NCBI GenBank assembly: GCA_947646735.1
Contig: CANTFK010000164.1
Coordinates: forward strand, 186,001-250,000
Length of the DNA: 64,000 bases
Origin: Peronospora farinosa
Lineage: Eukaryota; Oomycota; Peronosporomycetes; Peronosporales; Peronosporaceae
Direction of reading: 5' to 3'
The position numbers and the translations under genes are program-made. The first letter of the stretch is position 1, and the number at the start of each line of letters is the position of its first letter. This document shows positions 44,201 to 52,760 of this stretch, one piece after another. A model generated the notes under the pieces. That model ran no database searches. It was not told the origin of the DNA and saw only the letters and a program-made list of their open reading frames with translations.

Positions 44201-44975
44201 CAAGAAGAAGTGTATAAGCATCCGATCGAATCTGAAATCGAAACGGAGCGTGGCCACCCCCACTACGATCCAATACAATTGTGTCTTCTGTGATAGGAAT
44301 TTCACCTAATAGTTCCAGTTTGTCTTCGGACCGAAAGTAGCATAAACTCGGACAATCACTACGTAAGATAAAAAACCTCAATTTCCAGTTCCGACGCCAA
44401 CTTCCTTGTTTAGTAAGTGTACCAGCTCGAAGTACGTCATCAGCTGTAAATGTAGACGAAGCAATTGGACGTATCGGTACTCGTTGTTTCATATTGGACG
44501 CATCTTTTGCCGCTTTACCACGATGACGTAATGCACTTAAAACCTTTGAACGTTCTTTTGTTTCAAAAATTTCCTTGCGAAGTTTGCCAAATGTACTGCA
44601 AAGTTCCGTAGGGTCAGGGGTAGTTGTTGATCTCTGCCATTGGAAAAAAAAGAAGAAAAAGAAGGAAAAAAACACAGAGAATGAATGAGCCAGTTGTTCC
44701 ATGGATTGCCGGCAAAAAAGAAAAAGAAATAACAGCTTTACCATCACTCCGTCATTCAGGTCAATAGTATCATTCACAGATGAGGACGTATGCTGTAAAG
44801 TACGAAGAAAGTCGCCATCGTCGTCTATAGTCATTGTTGGGTCTTCGCCTGAATGCGGAACAGCGTGTGCAAAAGCTGGCGACGGGCCCGCGAGGAACGT
44901 GCGCAGACTGAGCGGATACGAGTCGTAAATGGTGGAACCCTTTACCGCAATTCGTACTCTACCTGTAGATGCCAT
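41217..44975 (-). CDS. INPP4-type phosphatidylinositol 3,4-bisphosphate 4-phosphatase with PH domain
   Basis: The frame is open from 45104, but the Met at 44975 (MASTGRVRIAVKG) is the more likely start. A T-rich 108-nt intron (44741-44634; GTAAAG ... TGGCAG) splits the gene. It is a multiple of three and stop-free, so retention would not break the frame. The spliced product is about 1216 residues. A PH domain lies at roughly 143-245 (LTKQGSWRRNWKLRFFIL ... RWIDSCQEL), followed by a C2-like region, a coiled-coil stretch (LNMELEFLRKKQEEYLKQRQ) and the large C-terminal phosphatase part. The active site near residues 1135-1143 is CCKSGKDRT, the CX5R signature of INPP4 enzymes, which remove the 4-phosphate from PI(3,4)P2. 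FAFNEMQRKMLPDCYKPP closes the domain. The domain order fits oomycete phosphoinositide enzymes with added PH modules. Confidence 0.85.
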   Translation of the reverse strand: MASTGRVRIAVKGSTIYDSYPLSLRTFLAGPSPAFAHAVPHSGEDPTMTIDDDGDFLRTLQHTSSSVNDTIDLNDGVMVKLLFLFLFCRQSMEQLAHSFSVFFSFFFFFFFQWQRSTTTPDPTELCSTFGKLRKEIFETKERSKVLSALRHRGKAAKDASNMKQRVPIRPIASSTFTADDVLRAGTLTKQGSWRRNWKLRFFILRSDCPSLCYFRSEDKLELLGEIPITEDTIVLDRSGGGHAPFRFQIRSDAYTLLLEAESREIQKRWIDSCQELADAIRASKFSVNASFSNTFDTKRSSLGRGGTTAGFRPTDMLETSASSQIWDETESSTVMDGTERRLTGSRASGSTRSTTRQEKRTCQLYDLSISVLMGRRSILARSVEHLDKDKDRTSCFVAVSGYIRSSKTFVELGATDAVKLTTLVAACGAASGATGEQIPVPFSIVMTAELERYDQLRLTLCKSQLTQSPGNSQGTFGMGRCLLDDQLLGSIPCAVQITESSSMSSRDSLVANTPIPQQKKLNTGELTRPLPVGTGSLPILAADSGSVQLVVQAFRSVPPQNVLPTTGVDMANAKYLIPSTLAPGRETTGNMATGTRLDLAGGTRGSDMRTFMENDTFLSSIGLCTLNEAPSGNLRFVAVDEILRVPRSTFALPVAYLDFLEEQALERFRWIQKRLQSKAVHPRDDERLNMELEFLRKKQEEYLKQRQFLIQQEKRLLDEQKDGKFFLAAKRAGMVSANEREAVAAANSSVAISASTGGGEIIEAVAPFKRSTYKNLNLWQFLPTNMQDQFLCTYKPPTQNNQCRSEASTPLSSRPFVWHTMTMGCPAAHTKGFANGGFPASVPIMTVYPTGPAEDEILDSNYEGDFQSPTSPSSKGGKGNGTATQASPGDDSLAALKLRLELQDRLTVIGSQILSATAACILASLDLALSGSALHQAQIDRAPTFGFLMNFESLLSTQGKEYGMLEDFAAGARWLRNVFIQFRRHVVTGTFFSLRKYSPPGSHANDNNCLLLTMGIDENHMSVLPQSLASGDDVVHVRCVLFSQGVNEKQSLVHAYKSSAVKLQERINHDNLLELKRIYSLYRQLRSDETENRVRESRRLRANNGMKYAATSDADEAVMAVDRHDLQALDDLLDQIEHHICSPTSQYKKNVALLMDSSDFCRALGGARVTCCKSGKDRTAMSVTLEQARLLCAELQASQGAALCANMRLYGVRRRNVLMNTKADKFAFNEMQRKMLPDCYKPPVGTYKSGKT

Positions 44976-45104
44976 TGCACACACCAGAGGACGACGAGGC
45001 GAGACGGCGAGACAATGAAGACACGCCGGTCGTCGCTTGGTTAGAGAGTGCCAGAAGGAAGGCAGACGACGGGAACAGAGGGGATTAGGGCACACGCCCC
45101 CCAC

Positions 45105-47331
45105 TTTATACTGACCCCCCCTTCTCTGACCGTATTTATCTTGAGTTTGGTATTCTTTTTTTCGCGTACTATTTTGCGATTATTTAAGTGCATTTTTTTG
45201 TCGCCAGCATGGAGGCGGCAAAAAGTGTCGTTAGTTCAGTCGAAAAAAAAGGGAGCAGAGAGATCATGACCGAAAAAGAAAGAAAACGTTTGGCAAGACA
45301 CTAAAGCCAGTGCAGTCCCTATCAGCGATTCAATCAATTTGCTCTAGTCTACAATGTTGCTGGTGTTGGTCTCTACACTTTTTCACGTTGTAACTGCTTG
45401 AATATGCAAAATCTGAAACGTCTTCATGTGCGACGAGTCAATCACCCCGAAACCCATCACTTTGAATCAAATATCGGGAAACTTCAAGTTCTATTCTTGA
45501 CGTGTAGGTATCAATTATTCGATCGATAGCTAAGACTTTTTAGAATATAATAACAAAGTTGAAAGACCTTACGATGCCATGTTCACTATCGTCCTTTTTG
45601 AAAGAGCTACCATTGGCAAAGAATTAATAACCATAACTGGTTGTCTCTTGTCAATTGCATGCCGCAAATCGATGGAGCCATTACCTTTATCACCAATACG
45701 TCATACTTGCAGAATGTCTCAATCATTACTTTGTGCTGCTAAGTTGCAGTAGATTCCATTCCCATCATTCTGCGTGCAATTTTCGTCATCAACGAAATTG
45801 ATCTCAACGGGACGTCGTGTTGCTGCTGTTTCTATCCATCTTTCCATGACGTCAGGTGCTCAATTAGCTGCCGCTCTAGGAGCATTTGGCCACCAGTTGT
45901 GATGAAAAGTCGACGTAGATACTACCTACATGACATGTTTCCACTCAGCTTGCACTTAGTCTAGCTCTGTACAAATTTGCTGCCTCTTGCGCGAAGATTT
46001 CGTGGTGCAGCAAAAGCTCATTCCGTCGCGGCTTTCATCCAGCTCTACAACACGAACTCTCGCAGAGGTTGCGGTGAAGAATGCTTTCGCATAAAAGCTG
46101 ATTGCATCACTTGCATTCTCTGGGTGACACAATTCCTTGGTAGGTCGATCGCGTGACTCGCCTTCCCGTAGCCGTTACTGAAAAAAAGTTTACGTTGAAA
46201 AGCAGAGTCACAACTGCCATCATGGAATCTCGGCGACAACAGCCTCGTGAAGTGAGATATCCCTGCGATTGTAGCTAACCCCCCTACGTTCATATAGCTC
46301 AATTGTTTTCCATTAAAAATTACCACCTCTATCATCAAATGAAATGGTGGAATGTTGCGCTTTTGAAGATCACGGGCTACTACATCCAGCGTACTCCAAT
46401 GTAACGCCACCTAGTAGCGATATGTCATACCTTGAACGTAAACGGAGTACTATCTTCAAGTATTTTGACTTGGTTTGCTTTGTAGGTGGCAATAATGTGT
46501 ACTTCCAAAATGGTCGTGGCATTTCCTGTCCCGTAAGCTGAACAATTGGAGCAGATGCCAGTGGCGTTTAATTTGCCTGTTGCCCCGTTTTCTCTCGCTA
46601 CACGCTCAGAAGCGTAAAATCTGTACATCTACAAGGTAGAGGTGTGTTCATCAACAATATGGCTCGTCGTCAGCACAAATATGTGGCATCACGATTGTCG
46701 CGATCAAGTGATGGTGATAGAAGTTGGAACAGTCCCCAAGAAGTGATACCAGCCACGAGTTCCTCTATCGCAAACCTTGTCATCATACTCTTCAATGCAT
46801 TCATAAATGTCTACTAGTCTATATTCAAAGTACTGGGAATTCCTCAGAGAATCGTCATATGCTACACAGGGTCTCTCTCTCTGTAACAATTCCTTTGCAT
46901 CCACGGAGAGAAAGACTAGGTGAAGAGATACTAAAGCTTTGCCGATTTGCAGGTTGTGATTATAGCTACCGAACACTCTAGTCGGATACACTCGATCTAT
47001 GTGTCTCACCTGAGCACACTATAGACCTGCTCACCTCAGTGAAGAAACACTTTTGAGCTCGTAGATGCGAAACCTTACGAAGAACCGTGAGTTCGTTAAT
47101 AATCCGAATGTCTGTCAAATACTTATGATTGTTTAAGATATGTCTATGAGGAAATTCCTACGTCGTTCTCCTGTGCACTAGCTCATTATTCTGGCTCATC
47201 CCGACGGGCTTCACGGGGGATACTTTGAGAGGACACGTTAGACCGTTTAACCGAGCACATGCAGGGGCAGGTAGCGCCTTGAAAGGGAGAGAGATCGATT
47301 GAACCGTTTAGGGGTTGCAAGGTATCTAGTA
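45105..47331. other. Gene-poor stretch with unassigned coding-like pieces on the minus strand
   Basis: Minus-strand frames at 46628-46425 (with CSNCSAYGTGNATTILEV), 46410-46045 (LQKRNIPPFHLMIEVVIFNGK; YMNVGGLATIAGISHF) and 45840-45580 read like protein but carry stops. They may be one decayed gene of about 1 kb; the family is not recognised. A GTATGA donor-like site at 46432 could join the first two. No terminal repeats or RNA genes were seen. Confidence 0.35.
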
Positions 47332-47336
47332 GTTCC
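47332..47336 (-). repeat. Target-site duplication of Copia-1, left copy (GTTCC)
   Basis: GTTCC at 47332-47336 is repeated at 52183-52187 on the other side of the element, a perfect 5-bp duplication as expected for Ty1/copia integration. Confidence 0.85.
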
Positions 47337-47646
47337 TGTTGTTAAAGCACTTGGGTTGTAGAAAGCAAAATGCAAAGTGAATATATTTAGGTCCTTAGTT
47401 CACAAACTCTGTTGCTACTCTAAGCCTACTGGATTTTTCGACTACACGTTTCTAATCGCTATATCGCGCATTACTCATGGGATAGCCGCACATGAGTAAT
47501 CTACTCTACACACATGACTCATCAGATAGTCGCTCATGAGTAATCCACGCTAGTGGTATTACTCATGGGATAGGCGCACACCTAACTAATCAGACCGTAC
47601 ATTCTTGTGGTTGCCGTTTGCATGCCGAGTCGCTTCTTTTACAACA
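47337..47646 (-). repeat. Copia-1 3' LTR
   Basis: This 310-bp LTR matches 51873-52182 except at two positions ('gatttttcgac' versus 'gattcttcgac'; 'catgggatagg' versus 'catggggtagg'). It contains repeated 'actcatgggatag'/'catgagtaat' motifs, short inverted copies of each other. The end of the pol frame lies inside it (stop at 47586). Confidence 0.9.
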
Positions 47647-49967
47647 CTCCCACTCGACTCGGTAGCGACACCGACAGTGATGCCGAGTTTAGTACGGAGG
47701 ATGGTGAACTGTGGCGCTGCGATTGCCTTGGTCATGATGTCAGCGAGCATATCTTGCGTTGGACAGTACTGTAGCACGACTTGATTCTTTTCGACCTTTT
47801 CTCGCACGAAGTGGTAGCGAATGTCGATGTGCTTAGTGCGTTTGTGGAACTCTGGGTTCTTGGCCAACGCAATAGCACCTTGATTGTCTTCATAGATAGT
47901 TAGAGCGTCATCACCTGCTTCTTCACCGAGCTCACGCATGAGCGTCTTGAGCCACGTCGCTTCTTGGGTCGCCTCCGACAGTGCCATGTACTCTGCTTCG
48001 GTAGACGAGAGCGCCACGCTGCGCTGTTTCTTGCTACGCCAGCTGATGCAGCCGTTGTTAAGCACAAATACGTAGCCGCTGGTACTTCGTCTAGTATCAG
48101 TATCTCCAGCCCAGGCGGCATCGGAATAGCCAAGCAACTTGCCATTGCCAGCGCCAATAAAACGAATACCAAGTGTAGGAGTCGATTGCAGGTACCGTAG
48201 CACGCGCTTGAGTGCTTGCCAGTGTGTCGGACACGGGTCAGCAGCAAACTGGCTGAGCACTCCCACTGAAGCTGCGAGGTCTGGACGCGTGCCTACCATG
48301 AGGTACATCAAGGCTCCGACGGCACTTCGGTATGGCACTCCTTGCATGGTGTAGTTGTGCTTGCATCCATCTTTACACATACGCTTAGTCAACTTCAGTC
48401 CGGGGTCTTGCGGTGTCTTAACAGGCTTAGAGTCTTGCATACCGAACTTGGTCAGAATCGATCGCAAGAACTTAGTCTGTTTCATCGATACATCGCCTGA
48501 CTTGTCATCTCGCTCGACTTCTATTCCGAGGCAGTACTTAAGCTCACCGAGATCGGACATCTCGAATCGCTCGCTCAATGCACGTTTGGTGGCTGCGAGG
48601 ATGTCCATGTTGTTGCACGCAAGGATGAGGTCGTCGACGTATATGACAACAAACATCATGACCTTGTCGTCACGCTTGGCGTAGACACAGTGATCCATCT
48701 CGCACTTGGTGAAGCCAATATTGCGCATGAACTCATCAATAGTCTGGTTCCACATTCGAGGGGATTGCTTGAGTCCGTACAACGCACGCTTGAGCTTGCA
48801 CACATGGTGAGGATGATTGGCATCAACGAATCCGTCAGGCTGCTTCATGTAGATCTCTTCTTCAAGCATACCGTTGAGAAACGCCGTTTTGACGTCCATC
48901 TGGTGAAGTACGAGGTTGTTCTGCGCGGCGAGGCTCACAATGATCCGGATCGACGCGAACTTGGCCACTGGTGCGAACGTCTCCTCGAAGTCCACACCGT
49001 ACTTTTGCAAAAATCCTTTTGCCACGAGGCGCGCTTTGTATCGCTCGATGAGTCCATCAACAGTCTCCTTCACCTTGAACACCCACTTGCTGCTGATCGC
49101 CTTGCAATCACTTGGTAACGGCACGAGTTCCCACGTGTTGTTCTTGCACAATGACTGAAACTCTGATTCGCACGCTTCTCGCCACTGTCTTGCGTCGCTG
49201 GATTCCATAGCCGATGAGAATGTCATCGGCGCTTCTCCCACTGAATTCACGACGTTAGCACAGTCTTCTTCATTTTCTTCGTCTTCTTCTTCATCAATAG
49301 ATGCGAGAAGCGCCGACATGGCTTCGAGTGGTGACGCAGTACCTTGCACAGACGATGTGTGCACACCACTTGTACTAGCCCCGCGTCCATAGCGTTTTTC
49401 CATTGGCGGCTCTGACAAAGCTTCTAGTGACTGTGTGCGTACATGTCTTTTCGACCCCGGTAGAAACTCGGCTGTCTGATGCTGCGGATACTGCGGTTGA
49501 TGACTTGAACGCTGCATTTGTTGCCATTGTGGCCGCTCATGGATCGATGCTGATTCGGGCATATGCACATCCATGTCTTCATTGGCAACCCCGTTGTCAC
49601 GATCGTTGAAGCCTTCATCAGTGTTATGATACTCGATAGGGTCGATGCCACTTTGTTGCATGCACTTCCCGCTGTCGAACATGTCTTCCATGAATTGGGC
49701 GTCGCGACTCACTAGAATGCGACTGCTTGATATCTCTTCAAACCGGTACGCCTTTTCGTGGTCTGAGTAGCCCAAGAAGCGACACAACGTCGATCGCGCA
49801 TCAAGCTTCGACCTCTTCTCTTTCGGCACATGCACATATGCGTGACATCCAAAGACTTTCAGGTTTTTCAACAACGGCTTCGTCTTCGTCCATACCTCGT
49901 GCGGGGACTTTTCATGGCCAATTGCTTGCGTCGGACTTCGATTGCGTAGGAACGCTGCCGTTGACAC
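47586..49967 (-). CDS. Copia-1 pol, 3' part: integrase end, reverse transcriptase, RNase H
   Basis: This 793-codon frame continues the polyprotein after the frameshift. It starts within the integrase C-terminal region ([22 protein letters not shown], the GKKP-like domain of copia elements). Reverse transcriptase follows with the [13 protein letters not shown] block (first Asp) and [11 protein letters not shown] (YVDD). RNase H then has [26 protein letters not shown] and [11 protein letters not shown], which carry the Asp-Glu-Asp residues, and ends with [13 protein letters not shown]. There are no internal stops, so the enzymes would be complete if reached by frameshifting or in an undamaged relative. 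The frame runs through the polypurine tract and 20 codons into the LTR. The first Met given is only the first in-frame one; natural expression would be as part of the polyprotein. Confidence 0.9.
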   Translation of the reverse strand: MSTAAFLRNRSPTQAIGHEKSPHEVWTKTKPLLKNLKVFGCHAYVHVPKEKRSKLDARSTLCRFLGYSDHEKAYRFEEISSSRILVSRDAQFMEDMFDSGKCMQQSGIDPIEYHNTDEGFNDRDNGVANEDMDVHMPESASIHERPQWQQMQRSSHQPQYPQHQTAEFLPGSKRHVRTQSLEALSEPPMEKRYGRGASTSGVHTSSVQGTASPLEAMSALLASIDEEEDEENEEDCANVVNSVGEAPMTFSSAMESSDARQWREACESEFQSLCKNNTWELVPLPSDCKAISSKWVFKVKETVDGLIERYKARLVAKGFLQKYGVDFEETFAPVAKFASIRIIVSLAAQNNLVLHQMDVKTAFLNGMLEEEIYMKQPDGFVDANHPHHVCKLKRALYGLKQSPRMWNQTIDEFMRNIGFTKCEMDHCVYAKRDDKVMMFVVIYVDDLILACNNMDILAATKRALSERFEMSDLGELKYCLGIEVERDDKSGDVSMKQTKFLRSILTKFGMQDSKPVKTPQDPGLKLTKRMCKDGCKHNYTMQGVPYRSAVGALMYLMVGTRPDLAASVGVLSQFAADPCPTHWQALKRVLRYLQSTPTLGIRFIGAGNGKLLGYSDAAWAGDTDTRRSTSGYVFVLNNGCISWRSKKQRSVALSSTEAEYMALSEATQEATWLKTLMRELGEEAGDDALTIYEDNQGAIALAKNPEFHKRTKHIDIRYHFVREKVEKNQVVLQYCPTQDMLADIMTKAIAAPQFTILRTKLGITVGVATESSGSVVKEATRHANGNHKNVRSD
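47647..47655 (-). promoter_or_regulatory. Polypurine tract of Copia-1
   Basis: On the minus strand GAGTGGGAG directly precedes the 3' LTR start (TGTTGTAAAAG), the expected primer site for plus-strand synthesis. Confidence 0.7.
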
Positions 49968-49990
49968 TGCTTCACCCCAGTAGCGCTTGC

Positions 49991-51868
49991 TTAACCCGCA
50001 TGCTCAATCATGCATCTAGCACTCTCGACTAGAGTCCTGTTCATTCGCTCCGCCACTCCGTTGAGTTGTGGGGTGTACGGCGGTGTAAATTGCTGTATGA
50101 TGCCTTTGTTGCGACAGAACGCGGCGAACTTGTTGGAAACATATTCTCCACCGTTATCGCTGCGGAGCATCTTGATGCGACGACCGGTCTGAGTCTCGGC
50201 AAACTTGGTGAACTGCATGAATCTGTCTAACACTTCAGACTTGCTGTGAATTAGGTACACAGTACAAAACCGCGACTTGTCATCGATGAACGTCACAAAA
50301 TAGCGCTTGTTGGAAAATGTCGAAGTCTGCATTGATCCACATACATCGGAATGCACGACGTCAAGCAGGTCCTTGGCTGGTTTACGTGTAGTTGACTGAA
50401 AACTCACTCGTGTCTGCTTTCCGAGCGCGCATCCGTTGCAAAGCTCCCACTTGCCCACAGATGTAATGTCGATGCCGACACCGAGGTTCTGCTTCACGAT
50501 CGCGTCGAGTCCACCATGGCCAATGTGACCAAGACGCAGATGCCACAAGTATGACTTGCTCATCTGAGGCTTGTTGTATTCACTTGCGATGCTCGCGCTC
50601 TCGACTTGCACAGGTGTCATGCATAGTCTAAAGAGACCTTTGCCGGCACGCTCGCCGATCTTCCACTTCTGGTTCTTGAGATTTGCATAACAGGTGCTCG
50701 TATCAAACGTCACTGCCGCGACATCCTTGGTAAATCGGCCAACTGAGAACAGATTGCGTGAAAGCTTTGGAATGTGCCACACATTCGTAAGCACACCCTT
50801 CTTGGCACCACTTGGTGTCTTCATCATCATCACTACGTTGCCGGTCCCAATCGCCTGCACGACCCTGTCGTCTGCGAGATGAACGTTAACTGGATCGATG
50901 GTCTTGTAGTTTGTCATAAACCGCTTTGAAAATGACATGTGCTGCGTCGCACCAGAGTCTATGAGCCATGCTGGATTCTTGACTCTGTCGTCGTCGTTGC
51001 TCTCCAGTCCAGCTGCAAACAGGAAATCGTCCAATTTTTCATCTTGGTTGTGCGCCACATTCGCACGCTGCGGACGCTGCCGGTCCGCGTTGTCATGGAT
51101 CCGTGAGGTACACTCCGCGATCCAATGACCCATCTTACCGCAGTAGTTGCACGCGCCAGTCTTCTTGAATGGCCGTCCACTACGCTTCTTCTCACCTGTC
51201 ATGAACGCTTGACCTGCAGCGACCCCGTCACTGCCTTGCTCCTTGCGCTTCATGTCTTCATGTAGCAGCCTGGATGTCACCAGTTCCCACGACAGCGAGT
51301 CAGCCCTTGACTCCAAAGCAGTAATGAGAAATGCAAACGACTCACTTAAGCTTCCAAGAAGCGTGATCACCAGGTCGTCTTCGCTGACCGGAGCACCCAC
51401 CGCGTCGAGTTGTTCCGCCAGTGTCTTTATCTTGTTGATGTGCGAAAGCACATCATCGCCTTCCTCCATCTTGGCCGTGAAGAAACGGCGACGAAGAAAG
51501 AGTTTGTTGGCTAAGCTCTTCTTCTCAAAGTGGCCTTCCAGCCGCGACCATGCATCGTACGCTCCACTTGCCGGCCGGACCAGGGGCAGCTGCGAGTCCT
51601 CCATCGCAAGACAGATTATCGCGAGCGCCTTCCTTGACTTGCGCTTGAACGTTGACTGATCCAGCGTAGTGGCAAGATGTTCCAGCTTGATCTCCCCGCT
51701 TGTCACTTCCCAAAGGTCCCGCTCCTCCAACACCATCTGCATTTTGAACTTCCAAGTGTGGAAGTTCGAACCATCAAACTTGTTGATGCGAGCGTTGGTG
51801 GCGGTGGCAGCGTCCATGTTGAAGGCGAAGTCGGCGTCGGGGGCAGAGTCAGCAGAGCTTGGGCTCAT
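49991..51868 (-). CDS. Copia-1 gag, protease and integrase (5' part of the polyprotein)
   Basis: This is a 625-codon frame from the ATG at 51868. Gag covers about residues 1-230 ([24 protein letters not shown]; the UBN2-type gag of copia elements). It ends with a zinc knuckle [14 protein letters not shown] (C-x2-C-x4-H-x4-C). The protease active site is [12 protein letters not shown]. The integrase has a pre-integrase HHCC domain ([12 protein letters not shown] ... CNGCALGK) and the core with [17 protein letters not shown] and [10 protein letters not shown], giving the D, D and E residues. The frame ends at 49991 with a stop created by a one-base loss in the run after MIEHAG; the next frame picks up at once. 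It is otherwise intact. Confidence 0.9.
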   Translation of the reverse strand: MSPSSADSAPDADFAFNMDAATATNARINKFDGSNFHTWKFKMQMVLEERDLWEVTSGEIKLEHLATTLDQSTFKRKSRKALAIICLAMEDSQLPLVRPASGAYDAWSRLEGHFEKKSLANKLFLRRRFFTAKMEEGDDVLSHINKIKTLAEQLDAVGAPVSEDDLVITLLGSLSESFAFLITALESRADSLSWELVTSRLLHEDMKRKEQGSDGVAAGQAFMTGEKKRSGRPFKKTGACNYCGKMGHWIAECTSRIHDNADRQRPQRANVAHNQDEKLDDFLFAAGLESNDDDRVKNPAWLIDSGATQHMSFSKRFMTNYKTIDPVNVHLADDRVVQAIGTGNVVMMMKTPSGAKKGVLTNVWHIPKLSRNLFSVGRFTKDVAAVTFDTSTCYANLKNQKWKIGERAGKGLFRLCMTPVQVESASIASEYNKPQMSKSYLWHLRLGHIGHGGLDAIVKQNLGVGIDITSVGKWELCNGCALGKQTRVSFQSTTRKPAKDLLDVVHSDVCGSMQTSTFSNKRYFVTFIDDKSRFCTVYLIHSKSEVLDRFMQFTKFAETQTGRRIKMLRSDNGGEYVSNKFAAFCRNKGIIQQFTPPYTPQLNGVAERMNRTLVESARCMIEHAG

Positions 51869-51872
51869 AACC
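51859..51872 (-). promoter_or_regulatory. Primer-binding site of Copia-1, complementary to the initiator tRNA-Met anticodon arm
   Basis: On the minus strand GGTTATGAGCCC follows the 5' LTR directly. It is the exact complement of GGGCUCAUAACC, the anticodon stem-loop of eukaryotic initiator tRNA-Met. Priming from this internal (half) tRNA region is known for copia of Drosophila and Ty5 of yeast. The gag start codon (51868-51866) lies within it, opposite the CAU anticodon. Confidence 0.8.
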
Positions 51873-52182
51873 TGTTGTTAAAGCACTTGGGTTGTAGAAA
51901 GCAAAATGCAAAGTGAATATATTTAGGTCCTTAGTTCACAAACTCTGTTGCTACTCTAAGCCTACTGGATTCTTCGACTACACGTTTCTAATCGCTATAT
52001 CGCGCATTACTCATGGGATAGCCGCACATGAGTAATCTACTCTACACACATGACTCATCAGATAGTCGCTCATGAGTAATCCACGCTAGTGGTATTACTC
52101 ATGGGGTAGGCGCACACCTAACTAATCAGACCGTACATTCTTGTGGTTGCCGTTTGCATGCCGAGTCGCTTCTTTTACAACA
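51873..52182 (-). repeat. Copia-1 5' LTR
   Basis: This is the 310-bp partner of 47337-47646. In element sense it precedes the primer-binding site and gag. Transcription of the element should start here; TATA and poly(A) positions were not assigned. Confidence 0.9.
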
Positions 52183-52187
52183 GTTCC
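52183..52187 (-). repeat. Target-site duplication of Copia-1, right copy (GTTCC)
   Basis: This matches 47332-47336 and marks the right insertion boundary. Confidence 0.85.
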
Positions 52188-52760
52188 TACGCCGGATTAG
52201 CAACGCCGGTGCTCGATCGAGTCGGGTGATTTTGTACGGTGCTGGCCACCTGCAATGACGCTCTCGGGATTGTCCGGCTATGCTGATTCAGCATCGCAAC
52301 CGACGTGTACCGTTGTTTATGTCCCTTGTAGGCCGCTCGAGCGGCCCGTTTGTCTGAAATGCGCGGTCGCCGGGGCGTGGCATGGGGTGTAGCCCCTTTC
52401 TTACCGCTTCTGCGCGATCCGACGAGCTGACTTGTGCGATTGCCGATGCATTCATGCGTGGCACGTGGACGCCGCCAGTCATAGTACCATCCCCTAGTCT
52501 GTTGTCTCCATGACCGGTGGCGCGCGAGATGCATGTCCGAGACATGGCCCCACCCCCTTCGGCTTTCGCGAGGGAGTGCCGAAGGGGGTGCCCGTGATGA
52601 GGGGCTGATGCTTGAACTGGACCGCGATGTTTAAGCATCAACTTCCTTTGAACAAGTAAAGAACTGATAGCAGGATACATTCTCCGTTCAATCCTTAATC
52701 TAATTACCCGCTCGCGCTCGTCACAATCCAGTCGCGGTATTTAATGATGTTACATTGATT
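52188..52760. repeat. Dispersed repeat with a 13-bp perfect hairpin
   Basis: The first part (52200-52360) is related to 38192-38345. Within it, 52551-52563 (cacccccttcggc) pairs perfectly with 52578-52590 around a 14-nt loop. The minus strand is open at 52680-52288 (130 codons, with RPGDRAFQTNGPLERPTRD), but no domain is recognised. It looks like an old LTR or non-autonomous element; its ends were not defined. Confidence 0.55.

Larger units (their letters stand above)
47337..52182 (-). mobile_element. Copia-1: young, nearly complete Ty1/copia LTR retrotransposon
   Basis: This 4.85-kb element on the minus strand has two 310-bp LTRs (51873-52182 upstream, 47337-47646 downstream in its own sense) that differ at only two positions I can find. 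Termini are TGTTGT...ACAACA, and it is flanked by GTTCC duplications. All domains are present in the order gag, protease, integrase, reverse transcriptase, RNase H, which defines Ty1/copia (Pseudoviridae). The only damage I see is one frameshift near 49990 in the integrase C-terminal part. The insertion is inside or beside an older dispersed repeat that resumes at 52188. Confidence 0.93.
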
